A stretch of 64,000 nt of DNA from Taudactylus pleione (GCA_031769625.1 JAUIMM010000001.1:1612001-1676000), one strand, 5' to 3'. Positions 32,532-43,522 are shown, numbered from the stretch's first letter. Numbers and translations are program-made. The notes: generated from the letters alone by a model not told the origin.

Positions 32532-32920
32532 AAAATAGGATTTTTGTTCTTACCTATAAAATCCTTTTCTCTGAGTCCATGTGGGACATGGGGTCGCACG
32601 ACCTTACTCCACTGGCTGGTTAGGGGTTGGTTCTGGCACCTATTCGGTCAAACGGTTCTACCCCTGCTTGTAACTGGTTCTGTGTGCCTGGTTCTTTCCT
32701 CCTCTCCTCCTACTCTCCCTGTCCTTGGCCTTTTGTTAGTATTAACTGGATGCATGAGGCAGGGGGTGGGGTATAGGGGAGGAGGAGCCTGTGCTGCTGC
32801 TTTAAACTTAACTCTTTGGTGCCCAGGCTCCTCCAGCTCCACCTATACCCAGGGGCTCTAGTGTCCCCCATATGGATTCAGAGAAAAGGATTTTACAGGT
32901 AAGAACAAAAATCCAGTTTT
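32532..32920. mobile_element. 389-bp element with 49-bp TIRs
   Basis: The left end begins AAATAGGATTTTTGTTCTTA and the right end is its inverse (starting, on the minus strand, AAACTGGATTTTTGTTCTTA); the arms stay matched for about 49 bases through AAAATCCTTTTCTCTGA. Each arm read inward-out contains CAGGTAAGA or its near form, a good splice donor, so the element could be exonised. No coding frame. Confidence 0.8.
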
Positions 32921-34012
32921 AGTACCCACTATGATTTTATGTTGTGATCTAGTACTGGAGATCTTATGGATTCCATTTGCAAGATTGATGGGTGGCTGCT
33001 ATATAGAACCAGTAAGAGATCAGGGCGAGGTGAGCAGTGGGCAGTATGAGGTGACCCGTGTCCCTGTACTAATAGACTAATAATAGCTAATCGCTAGAAT
33101 TGTTAGGAGCATAGCTAGTGCCACTAAAAGATACTGATTTTACACTTATTCTAGTGGCCTTAAAGATTCTGCTCTCAGGGTCATATCACGTGGAACGTTT
33201 ATCACCATCCTTCTTCCTGGTTATTGTAGAACCCTCCCACACTACAGAGCCCAATGGACGGACAGTGTTGTCATTCCAGATGTTATCTGTCCTCCTAAAT
33301 AGGACACAAAATGTAACTCCAACATCATTTCTCTGTAACATCACCTCTGCGAGTGACCTGTTTTACTACAGCTCCGTTCTCCTGCTTATGGGTATTTGTG
33401 TTACAGAACATTTGCTGTTGGCTCCATGATATCAGTAAGATCTGTAGATACTTGCGAGTGGGTCTGAATCAGGCCCATTGTGCGGATATTAGGTGTGTAA
33501 TGGATGCAATGTACAGCTCAGTGCAAGTTCACTTTATGTAAAAGGGCTTCTCTGTGTACATTTATTTTCCCAACCCAACCCACTTTCCAAAATAGCTATA
33601 ATCGCCTAATAACCATAGTAATCACCTAATAACCATAGTAAGCACCTAATAACCAAAGCCCACAGCTGACCATTACCGGCTCTGCAGTGCTATATGTCTG
33701 TCTCCACTGTGTATACATGTCAGAGACACTTTAAGGCTTGTTTACAATATGTGAGGTTCCTTTGCATTATCTATATGGCACAGTCATGGCGCTCTGACCA
33801 CTTACACCATGACATAACACTGTTAGGTGGGCGCTGTCCCCAGACCTCAGCCTTGTCGGATCATGTCTACGCATCACAGGCTGGGTTTCAGCAAATCCGT
33901 TCTGCCGGCTGCTGGCTGTGGTGTGACATGGTCCTTGTGGTTATACTGGTGCATCATGTGGTACATGGGCAGTTACATGCTGGGTGCAGAAATAATTCTA
34001 TAAAGATAAAAC
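32921..34012. other. Gene-free stretch with MITE scrap and short repeat
   Basis: 33451-33476 is a solo right end of the serial-hairpin MITE family (GCGAGTGGGTCTGAATCAGG). 33600-33659 is three copies of a 20-bp unit (CACCTAATAACCATAGTAAT type). No exon is recognised. Confidence 0.5.
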
Positions 34013-34120
34013 AGTGGAATTCTCAGAAGCCTGGCTACACATATACAGTAATAAGTGTCTCTATTGGGTGGAAGTGTTTAATGATGAACAGTGAGAAATC
34101 TGACTACTGTTATGTGTTGT
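34013..34120 (+). repeat. Left member of a duplicated flank
   Basis: CAGAAGCCTGGCTACACAT, then ATTGGGTGGAAGTGTTTAAT and GATGAACAGTGAGA recur at 36749-36857 in the same orientation with about 10-15% differences. The two copies bracket the whole 24-bp array, as if the array and its flank were once tandemly duplicated. Confidence 0.85.
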
Positions 34121-34126
34121 CTTCAG

Positions 34127-34310
34127 ACTCTGTGTATGTGGAGCCTCAGCTGAAACCCGATGAACACGGAAATGATACAACGGCGACAGAATCTGTGCCC
34201 GAGGAGGAGGATGGTGGTGATGATCCTTATTATGGTGGCGCTAATGGTGATGACAACAACAACACTCATGATGATGACAGCAACAACACTCATGATGATG
34301 ACGACAACAA
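34127..34310 (+). CDS. Candidate alternative terminal exon with acidic tail
   Basis: After TTGTCTTCAG the sequence is open with SVYVEPQLKPDEHGND, TESVPEEEDGGDDPYYGG and then the first acidic repeat units (NNNTHDDD). The exon begins in phase 1, exactly the phase left by exon 9 of the PHF7-like gene, so splicing 24955 to 34127 would keep frame and replace the exon 10 tail. Composition up to the repeats looks protein-like rather than random. A one-base loss near 34310 shifts the frame from Asp/Asn to Met/Thr/Leu. Distance (9 kb), weak acceptor and lack of homology keep confidence low. Confidence 0.3.
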
Positions 34311-35845
34311 AATCATGATGACGACAACAACAATACTCATGATGATGAAGACAACAATACTCATGATGATGATGACAACAATGCTCATGATGATGATGAC
34401 AACAAAGCTCATGATGATAATTAGAACAATTCCCATGATGATGATAACAACAATGCTCATGAGGATAATGACAACAATGCTCATGATGATGATGATGACG
34501 ACAATGCTCATGATGATGATAACAATATTGCTCATGATGATAATGACAACAATGCTCATGATAATGATGGCAACAATGCTCATGATAATGATGACAACAA
34601 TGTTCATGATGATAATGACAACAATGCTCATGATAATGATGACAACAATGATCATGATGATAACAACAATGCTCATGAGGATAATGACAACAATGCTCAT
34701 GATGATGATGATGAAGACAATGCTCATGATGATGATAACAATATTGCTTATGATGATAATGACAACAATGCTCATGATAATGATGACAACAATGCTCATG
34801 ATAATGATGACAACAATGCTCATGATGATAATGACAACAATGCTCATGATGATAATGACAACAATGCTCATGATGATAATGACAACAATGCTCATGATGA
34901 TGATAACAATGCTCATGATGATGATGACAACAATGCTCATGATGATGATGACAACAATGCTCATGATGATGATGACAACAATGCTCATGATGATAATGAC
35001 AGCAATGCTCATGATGATGATGACAACAATGCTCATGATGATGATGACAACAATGCTCATGAGGATAATTACAACAATGCTCATGAGGATAATGACAACA
35101 ATGCTCATGATAATGATGACAACAATGCTCATGATGATGATGACAACAAAGCTCATGATGATAATTAGAACAATTCTCATGATGATGATGACAACAATGC
35201 TCATGAGGATGATGACAACAATGCTCATGATGATGATGAAGATGATGACGACAATGCTCATGATAATGACAACAATATTGCTCATGATGATAATGACAAC
35301 AATGCTCATGATAATGACAACAATATTGCTCATGATGATAATGACAACAATGCTCAAGATAATGATGACAACAATGCTCATGATAATGATGACAACAATG
35401 CTCATGATAATGATGACAACAATGCTCATGATGATAATGACAACAATGCTTATAATGATGATGACAACAATGATCATGATGATGATGACAACAATGATCA
35501 TGAGGATAATGACAACAATGCTCATGATGATGATGAAGATGATGACGACAATGCTCATGATGACAAAAATGCTCATGATGATGATGACAACAATGCTCAT
35601 GATGATGATGACAACAATGCTCATGAGGATAATGACAACAATGCTCATGATGATGATGAAGATGATGACGACAATGCTCATGATGATGACAGCAATGCTC
35701 ATGATGATGATGACAACATCGGTCATAATGATGATGATAACAATGCTCATGATAACAACAATGCTCATGATGACAATGACAACAATGCTCATAATGATGA
35801 TGACAACAATGCTTATAATGATGATGACAACAATGCTCATCACAC
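34245..35845. repeat. 24-bp codon-like tandem array, block 1, about 66 units
   Basis: Each unit is three or four GAT/GAC triplets, then AAC AAT GCT CAT, so one plus frame reads DDDDNNAH. The period is a multiple of three, hence three frames stay open for hundreds of codons. Variants such as a TAG in the Asp frame at 34423-34425 and frame slips show it is not under coding constraint along its length. Confidence 0.95.
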
Positions 35846-36180
35846 ACCTGATACACAATGATCACTATACACAGGTCACACTGATATCATAAACCTGTTA
35901 CACACTGATCACTATACACAGGTCACACTGACATCAAACACATGATACACACTGATCACTATACACAGGTCACACTGACATCATACACCTGATACACACT
36001 GATCACTATACACAGGTCACACTGATATCATGCACCTGATACACACTGATCACTATACACAGGTCACACTGACATCCTACACCTGATACACACTGATCAC
36101 TATACACAGGTCACACTGATATCATACATCTGATACACACTGATCACTATACACAGGTCACACTGACATCATACACCTGA
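35846..36180. repeat. About 47-bp minisatellite between array blocks
   Basis: Roughly seven units containing GATCACTATACACAGGTCAC and CACTGACATCATACACCTGA; spacing between cores is 46-48 bases. It interrupts the 24-bp array. Confidence 0.9.
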
Positions 36181-36750
36181 TAATGCTCATGATGATGATG
36201 ATGACAACAATGCTCATGATGATGATGATGATGATGATGACAACAATGCTCATGATGATAACAATGCTCATAATGATGATGACAACAATGCTCATTATGA
36301 TGATGATAACAATTCTCATGATTATGATGACAACAATGCTCATGATGATAATGACAACAATTCTCATGATGATGATAACAATTCTCATGATGATGATGAT
36401 AACAATGCTCATGATGATGATGACAACAATGCTCATGATGATGATAACAATTCTCATGATGATGATGATAACAATGCTCATGATGATAATGACAACAATG
36501 CTCGTGATAATGACAACTGCTCATGATGATAATGACAACAATGGTCATGATGATGATGACAACAATGATCATGATGATGATGACAATAATGCTCCTGAGG
36601 ATGATGATAACAATGCTCATGATGATGATGACAACAATGCTCATGATGATGATGATAACAATGCTGCTGATGATGATGATAACAATGCTCATGATGATGA
36701 TGACAACAATGCTCATGATGATAACGACAACAATGCTCATGATGAAGATG
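36181..36750. repeat. 24-bp codon-like tandem array, block 2, about 24 units
   Basis: Same unit as block 1, with more units lacking one GAT and several AACAATTCTCATGATG variants. It ends at GATGAAGATGATGGAATTTT, which joins the second copy of the flanking repeat. Confidence 0.93.
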
Positions 36751-36857
36751 ATGGAATTTTCAGAAGCCTGGCTACACATTTATAGTAATAAAGTTTGTTT
36801 ATTGGGTGGAAGTGTTTAATGATGAACAGTGAGACATCTGAATACGGTTGCGTGTTG
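36749..36857 (+). repeat. Right member of a duplicated flank
   Basis: This is the diverged copy of 34013-34120, without the following TTGTCTTCAG acceptor and exon-like text. It carries AGTAATAAAGTTTG, an AATAAA that could act as a polyadenylation signal for a transcript running through the array. Confidence 0.8.
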
Positions 36858-38105
36858 CTGTGGGACATGTATTATATAAATCATTACCTTTTTGCTAATT
36901 ATGATTACTGCATAAAGACTAGTTTCAGTTCTGGTGTCAGAGTCTTGGTCACACTGTGTTGTGACCCCTGACCAGAACAAATGGGTATTGGGCCTGATTC
37001 AGAGTCAGCGGCGTTTGGGGGTGGATTTGTTAATGAGTATACCAATATAATTTTGAGCTGTGTATGAACATATTTATTAGTGTGCACAAACCACGGCCAA
37101 TTGAACAAAAGTGAAAATTGTAACAATGTTGGTTGAGGAGTAGATACATAAAAATATATTTAAAAAATACAACAACTTCGAGGGGAATATGACTATACAC
37201 ATAGCTGATTCTTTCCATTTAAATAAAGAACATCGCGCTAGCATAGAAATTTGTCCTTGCCCTAAGAAATGTCGCACAAGACTGGGAACAAAATACCATT
37301 AATTACTTAGGTGAATTTGATAAGGAAAAACTTAAGACACAAATAAAAGACACAGAGGTTTTTTATTCTTATTTATTTTAAACCACTTTATTTCTAATCT
37401 TTATCACCATTCTTTATAGTTTTTTAAACATCCTTGGCACAATTTATTATAAGAGATAAATAAAGGTTACACTAACTGTCCCTAGAGCGCACCAATAGTT
37501 CTCATCCTTCATTTCTCTTTTTTCCTTCTTGATGCTGTAATACCACCTAGAGCGTCTTTAGATGCCACCACTGGTTGGTCGCCCCATCCAAACTTGCACC
37601 AGCCCTGTGGCAGGTGAAGACTTTCCGTCTGAGGGCCTGATTCACTACGAATCGCCATTCTACTTATACACAGCTGCTAATATCAGCGGTGGTATGCAAA
37701 CAACTGCATTGGCATTGCGATCGCAGCATGACATAAGGACGCCAAAGAGGAGAGGATCAGTACCTAGAAGGTAACTGATGAGGCGATGCTTTGAGGTGTA
37801 AAGATCCAATATTAAAGTGAGCTGCTGTATATTTTGGAGTATGGTCAATCCTCACAAACACATAGAAAGATAACAAGAAAGGAACAGCGCTCAGAATACA
37901 AACATGTACATGAAAAATGTATCACAATTTAATACCAAAAAATGATGATCAAATGCTCAAATAAATACACATATAAATGTAAAGATATAACTATATCAGC
38001 ACAATGAGAAGAAATATAAATAAAAGGATAAAAAGGTCACCCAACCAACATGGACAGGAATAATGTCCAGAATGTAGCAGTGATTTTAGGAGCAAATATC
38101 CGGAT
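36858..38105. other. Gene-free stretch
   Basis: AT-rich noncoding DNA. 36990-37010 holds GGGCCTGATTCAGAGTCAGC and 37629-37645 GAGGGCCTGATTCACTACG, single ends of the 3-bp-TSD MITE families. 37880-38050 looks like a retroelement tail (GGAACAGCGCTCAGAATAC). No exon recognised. Confidence 0.45.
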
Positions 38106-38108
38106 TAA

Positions 38109-38657
38109 GGCCCTCATTCAGAGCCGTACGCTCTGAGCAGAGCGCACGCTCTGAATGAGGGCCGGGCTCCATTTTCATGGAGCGTCCTCCTGGACGCTCG
38201 TATAGCTGTGGGTCACCACCCACAGGCTATACGAGCGTGCATTGTGATGGCCGCGATGGTCGAGACCATCGCGACCATCGAAATTGCGAGCCGGAGCCTG
38301 CAGTTGAGGTATTCAACCGCAAGCTCCGGAGTGATTTTGGCTCTATCAGAGCCAAAATCACTCCCACTGACATCACTAGTGATGTCAGTAGGCCGGCTTC
38401 TGACGGGAGGCGTTCCCGTGGGAACGCCCCTGTCAGGGAGGCACGCCCCCGGCACGCTCACCAAAGGGGGCGTGCTGTCAATCAACTTTGACAGCACGCC
38501 CCCTTTGATCGGACACAACGAGCGAAGGAGTTTCCTTCGCTCGTCGCGTCTGGCGCATGCGCACGACGGAGCTCCCTCCATCGTGCGCATGCTCAGTCCA
38601 TAACATCGACCCACTTGCGAGCTGACAGCCGCTCGCGAGTGGGTCTGAATCAGGCCC
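38109..38657 (+). mobile_element. Serial-hairpin MITE, reference copy
   Basis: The element is 549 bp, flanked by TAA (38106-38108 and 38658-38660). Nearly the whole body is hairpins in series: 38109-38163 (16-bp perfect outer arms), 38181-38198, 38195-38237, 38252-38273, 38328-38364 (GGAGTGATTTTGGCTC arms), 38366-38389 (a perfect 24-nt palindrome), 38409-38428, 38462-38507 (20-bp arms), 38519-38543, about 38552-38592 and 38610-38643. Such complete folding is unlike ordinary TIR-only MITEs. Confidence 0.9.
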
Positions 38658-38879
38658 TAAATTCCTTGTTTATGGAAAAGCTAATGGAGCTTTATAAGAA
38701 AAATGTCCAGCATGAGTCTATAGTTACCAGTTCCAGTGTTCAAATGATATAATGGGGTCCTTTAGCAATGCTGGCGAAGTTTTTGCAATGTAAATAGTCC
38801 GCTATGGCACAGGTCCGGTCCGCTGGTATTAAGGCAGCGGTCTGTGGCACCAATAGCAAGGTGTAGATACACTCCTGCT

Positions 38880-39244
38880 CAGTGTTGGACTGGGGCATGA
38901 AGGGCCCACCGGGGGAATGCAGCGATAGGGGCCCATACTTAGGGGTGTGGCCAGCCTCCAAAGAGGCGTGGCTAACCATTAGAGAGTGCATGAACTGGGC
39001 CCCTTAAAAATGTACATATAGTAAATACTGCTGGTGCATGCATGATAATGTACCAGATTAATAGTAGTAATGCATTGTAGAAAATACACCATAGTACTGT
39101 GCAGTATAATGCAACATACTGTATGTATAATGCATAGTTCAAGTTCACAGTCTTGAACCTGATCCCTAAAGGAGGGGGTGGGCCCTCAGGCAGTGGGGCC
39201 CACCGGGGGATTTCCCTGTACCCCTGTGGGCCAGTGCAACCCTG
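38880..39244. mobile_element. 365-bp hAT-type MITE with perfect 8-bp TSD
   Basis: CTCCTGCT flanks both sides (38872-38879 and 39245-39252). The ends are CAGTGTTGGACTGG and the inverse of CAGGGTTGCACTGG, 12 of 14 matching, in the CAG...CTG style of hAT elements. GGCCCACCGGGGGA occurs near both ends. Nonautonomous. Confidence 0.92.
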
Positions 39245-39252
39245 CTCCTGCT

Positions 39253-40202
39253 TGATAATCTGTAGTGGAGGGTGTCAGCCAGCCCCTGACATAAGGATAC
39301 CCACTTCCCCTTACTCACATCAGTATACGAGGGCAACATAGCGAAACAATCGGTAACATCGGATCCATGCACAGACTTGCACACGCCCTGACCTTACTCA
39401 GAAATTGCTAAGAGCCACGCTTGCTATCAGTGCTTTGTCTGCTTATGGCCACACAGTGAATAATTTATGCACGCCCCTGCAACGGCGTTGATATGCACTG
39501 GCACGCCTGCTTTCGCCCAACCACCCACAAATGGCACTTCCTGTCAATCACTCTGCTCTGGGTCTGTGCAGCCTCTGCAATCGCAGTCCCGATCTCAATA
39601 GCTATTTCGTGCACTGCAATGCATACGCATGCGCAGAATGCAACAATCGGACGACAGCATGCGTATCAGCAACTGCGTTCATTGCTGAATTGGTCCTTAA
39701 GTACGGCCTCCAGTGTGCGCGATTTCAGCGTCTGTGTACACAAACACATCAGCGACGCACCCATAACACGCCCATCCATGTGTCTGCTTATCCACCTCCC
39801 AGTGGACGCCCAGGTACACCCAGTACTTTTCCGAGACATCTTTGATACTTTGCATCTCAATGTCAGAAGCGCCAGTATGCAAGCACAGTGTAACGTGTGC
39901 GCCATGGAGGTACTTAGGGATTTTCGCACACACGCCATAGCAAAAAGTCACTTAACTCTGCGAACATCGGCCTAGTCTGTGGCTCTACGAGCTGCAGTAA
40001 ACCAAAAAAAAAACCATACATTTTAAACTCCTTTTCTTGTTCCTGTAACAGGTTCACATGGATCTGATTTTTTATATATTATTTATAATTCATGGTATTT
40101 ACTTATTTAATTGTTGATTTTTTAGATTGTGCTAATTTTTACATTTATCTATAAATGTAAATAAACCTATGAATGTTGGTATTCTCACAGCCAGGGCACT
40201 CT
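39253..40202. other. Gene-free stretch
   Basis: 39480-39980 has CpG-rich palindromic text (GCATACGCATGCGCAG and similar) that looks like an old MITE. 40066-40155 recurs at 44122-44210 (TTCATGGTATTTACTTATT, GCTAATTTTTACATTTATCT), a dispersed retroelement tail. Confidence 0.45.
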
Positions 40203-40469
40203 GGGCATGATTCTGACCTGCTCGCGAGCGCTATAGAGCCAAAATCACTCCAGGGCTTGCGGCAGCGAGACCCTACTGCAGGGTCTCATCGCAAGCCCGA
40301 TGGTTGCGATGGTCTTGACCATCGAGACCATCATCATGGACGCTTGCTATAGCTGTGGGTGGTAACCCACAGCTATTCGAGCGCCCAAGAGGCCGCTCCA
40401 AGTTGAGGTAGGAGGGCCCTGATTCAGAGCGAGCGCTCTGGACAGAGCATCTGGCTCTGAATCAGGCCC
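40203..40469 (-). mobile_element. Internally deleted serial-hairpin MITE
   Basis: It shares, in the same order, the segments of the 44728 element: GAGCCAAAATCACTCC, GGGTCTCATCGCAAGCCC, GATGGTC/GACCATC arms, AGCTGTGGGTGG/ACCCACAGCT and a terminal palindrome CTGATTCAGAGCGAGCGCTC...GGCTCTGAATCAGG. The left third of the element is missing. Confidence 0.8.
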
Positions 40470-41204
40470 TCATTCTACTTGTTCTCTCCTTGGCTTACCC
40501 ATATCACCTGTGCACCTTTTGTCTGCAAGTCCTGTCAGTGACTCTGATACTGTATGCTCGCCCTTAGGTTGGGAAAAGCATCATCAAGTACCAAACTGCC
40601 TTCCTGTTCCCACAACCTACCACCGGGCAGTGGGTTGACCATTCCTTGCACCGTGTCTGGGGCCAGTTTAAAAGGGGGCCCGTGTGCAGTTTCTCCTCTC
40701 TCGCAGTAGACTCTGGCTCTACGGTATCTATTGCACATGTGCAGGTCTCCGGAAACATGCCGCCCACGCCATGTTCTCGATGACTTCTATACTACACAGG
40801 AGCAAATCACCAGGAAAATGGCCTTTGCACCATCTTCAAAATGAATTATGAAGCGCTAACATGGGACACCGGGGAGGGTAAGCATAATATTTGGGCAGAG
40901 GGTGTGCGGGCATTGGCCACCCTGCACCTATTATAGATACACCATTGCCCGTGTCCTGCCTAGTCTGTTTTATTGTTATGGCATGTGTTGTTCCAAGATA
41001 TGTCAATTTACATTGTATCGTACTTAGGATATGTTAAGTACCAATCTTACTATGTATGTTCCCTATAAGGTCCCACGGACACTTTGGGCCTTATTAGAGT
41101 TGCACACAATTCCATCTGCAGGTGGATCTTGAGATTTTTAGCCAGCTGTACAGGCCTCGGAGCCTGCATATGCAATTTACAGAAATCACAGGCCACTTAG
41201 TTGT
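40470..41204. other. Gene-free stretch
   Basis: 40690-40850 resembles part of 23050-23150 (GCAGTAGACTCTGGCTC, AAATCACCAGGAAAATGGC). The rest is unremarkable noncoding DNA. Confidence 0.4.
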
Positions 41205-41560
41205 ACGGGATGCAGTCAGGAAGCCGACGGTCGAAATGCTGACCGCCGGCTTCCTGACTGTCAAATCGCTGCAGGGTACAAATGACAGGTGTCCAGATTC
41301 CGACGCCTGTTATTAGACCTATGCCGGGAGCCAGACGCCTGACATACCGAACAAAGGTAAGCCGGGCGCGGACAACTGCGCGGGGGGGGTTAAGTTTCAG
41401 GGCTACTGGGGGGACTTAGGGTTAGGCACCCCTAAGGGAGGGTTAGGGGGGGAGTAGGGTTAGGGTTACTTACCGAAATCCGCGGTCGGGATCTTCACCC
41501 ATGCCGGACTTCTAGCGTCGGGATTTGAACCAGCGCGGTAATACATACTGATTCCGGTTG
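41205..41560. mobile_element. Fold-back-ended repeat with GCCGGCTTCC arms
   Basis: CAGGAAGCCGACGGTCGAAA and its near inverse GCTGACCGCCGGCTTCCTGA form a hairpin at the left. Motifs CGGTCGGGATCTTCAC and GTCGGGATTTGAACC at the right relate it to the repeat around the 27-bp minisatellite in intron 4. Confidence 0.5.
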
Positions 41561-41610
41561 TACGGATTTCATTTGTATCTCTCTCCCCCCCTCCCCTCCT
41601 GCTTACCTAC

Positions 41611-41810
41611 GCGGCGGCCGCGGACTGTCAGGGGCTGTGCAGCTTTATAGTACCAGGTAGCGCGGTCCCTGCACCGCACCAAGGTGGAAGTGTAATGTGC
41701 TGTGATTTAACTTAAACACCGTACATTACACCTCCTCCTCCATACCGTGCAGGGGCCGCGCAGCCTATTACTATGAAGCTGCACAGCCCCTGACAGTCTG
41801 TGGCCGCCGC
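41611..41810. repeat. 200-bp near-perfect palindrome
   Basis: GCGGCGGCC...GACTGTCAGGGGCTGTGCAGC at the left pairs with GCTGCACAGCCCCTGACAGTC...GGCCGCCGC at the right, and the pairing continues inward through GTGCAGGG/CCCTGCAC and GTGTAATGT/ACATTACAC. Only a short central loop is unpaired. Noncoding fold-back element. Confidence 0.85.
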
Positions 41811-42108
41811 TCCTTTTAAATGTTTGGGGGGGGCGAGCTGCCCGCCCCGTTCTGGCGCCCATGGAAAGCCAGAGACCTGTCTGACTTCAGATGGATGACT
41901 AGCACCAATTATGGGGCTGGTGCAAATGCGCGCTGATAGTGATGACAGCTACTTTCACCACTGGGAGTGATTAACGTCATGTGCACTGTACTACTCATGT
42001 ACTCCATATGGTTAGTATGGCAAATTCTATTACTTATCAGCTGCATTGAGGAAGGATTTGGCTCTCTCCCCTCAATGACAAGTCAGGTGGCAGCAGAGAG
42101 TAAGGGGG
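41811..42108. other. Gene-free stretch
   Basis: Nothing recognised; a G run at 41824-41831. Confidence 0.4.
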
Positions 42109-42290
42109 AGATTTGCTAATGGGTGATTGGTCAAAGTCGCCGAAGTTTTTATAATGATGATAGATAGTAATTAATGCCAAGCAAGTCTGATTTAGCATTA
42201 ACTACTGCCGTTTGAAAAACTTCAGTCAAAACCATCGATCATCGGCGGCTTTGAAAATCCGACATTAAAGAAATATCTGCCCCCAAGTGT
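42109..42290. mobile_element. Small MITE with GGGGGAGAT ends
   Basis: GGGGGAGATTTGCTAATG at the left and the inverse of GGGGGCAGATATTTCTTTAA at the right. The interior contains AGTCGCCGAAGTTTTT and a partial inverse AAAACTTCAGT. About 180 bp. Confidence 0.5.
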
Positions 42291-43320
42291 TTTATCAGGT
42301 TTTTTTTTTCCGTGATGGGAAGCTGATGGCAAGAGAAAATATTTTAGAATCACGGGAATATTGACATGGAGAATTGCTAGCATTACATGTGTAACAATAA
42401 GCCAGAAACCAGAGAGCTTTTGGCAAACATGGAGGAACGATCCTGGCAGCAATGATGGGAGGCATCTCGATGTATCTGCTAGTCTCGTTGGCACGTAATA
42501 TCATCTGTATATAATTGCTACCTAATAATCATTCTTTATCCTGTAATCCAAATCAAATTCCCTCTCTAGCTCATGTGGATCATTGTCATGCGGATTAGGA
42601 GATGTCCCTTAGCGGAAGCTTGTCTCAGAGCGGTACATCTATAAAGGATGCAGGGTGTACCCATTGCATTTACTTACCTTACAGCCGCTGGTGCCATTTT
42701 CCCAGTGATTTTATACCAAAATATGACACACACACCATATTTCTGAGGTAATAACTGTAATAATGCTGCTACGCCATCTTACCATAGACACTGTGCTTGC
42801 GCAAAATACACTCGTACAGTTTCAGAGTCTTATGCACATGGGCCGGAGGTGTGTGTGCTCCCTCTTTTATGTAAGTGCCCGTGCTCAGATTCCATGGCAG
42901 GAAGGGATCTCTGGAATAGGCTATTCTTAATGTGGTCACAAAATTGTCTAAGTTGTAGATAATAAAATACATTTTTATTCTTTATTACACTGGTGTTCTG
43001 TGGAAGCCATAACATAAAGGTAAAAAGCATAGTATATGATACGTGCGCATTGAGTACTAAATATTTTATTTACTGAACAGAAAGACATAAAAAAACCCAG
43101 TCAAATGTGCTTGTTGAGCCGTCCTGACAGATGCGTCGATGACTTTGTTCTCATGGTTTCTATCCACTGGGACTTGAGACCAACTTGTCTTACAGCGTTC
43201 AGAGAAGGAAGATCCTGGCTGTTCCTGATTATCCTGCAACGTCAGAGAGTCACCATACAGAACGTGTTGTGTAATGAATATAATGGCAGGTTGCATACAT
43301 GGAAAACACATAATATGTAC
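42291..43320. other. Gene-free stretch
   Basis: Noncoding, no protein domain or terminal repeat recognised. Confidence 0.4.
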
Positions 43321-43472
43321 TAAGCTCTGGAAAGTGATAAAGTGGAGAGTGATAAACTACCAGCCAATCAGCTCCTAACTGTCATGTCACAGACTGTGTT
43401 TGAAAAATGACAGATAGGATCTGATTGGTTGGTAGTTTATCACTCTCCCAATGTATCACTTTCCAGAGCTTA
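43321..43472. mobile_element. Palindromic MITE, arms about 50 bp
   Basis: TAAGCTCTGGAAAGTGATAA at the left and its inverse ending CTTTCCAGAGCTTA at the right; arms stay paired through GGAGAGTGATAAACTACC. Similar in style to the palindromic MITE in intron 9 but of different sequence. Confidence 0.88.
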
Positions 43473-43522
43473 GTAGATCACCCCCATAGTATTATAACTA
43501 GAAATATACAGTAGCTGCCCTT

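Noticed and set aside
32287..32861. Overlapping plus-strand frames near 32.3-32.9 kb
   Set aside because: They run through the 49-bp-TIR element and unassigned repeat text; no domain recognised.
34123..35865. Long minus-strand frames rich in Cys/His or Ile/Val/Ser over the 24-bp array
   Set aside because: They are translations of a tandem repeat whose period is a multiple of three; no unique sequence, no splice context and frame slips inside.
33694..35892. 732-codon plus-strand frame of mostly Met, Thr and Leu
   Set aside because: Most of it is the shifted reading of the same array. Only the short stretch 34127-34310 looks protein-like and is kept as a candidate exon.
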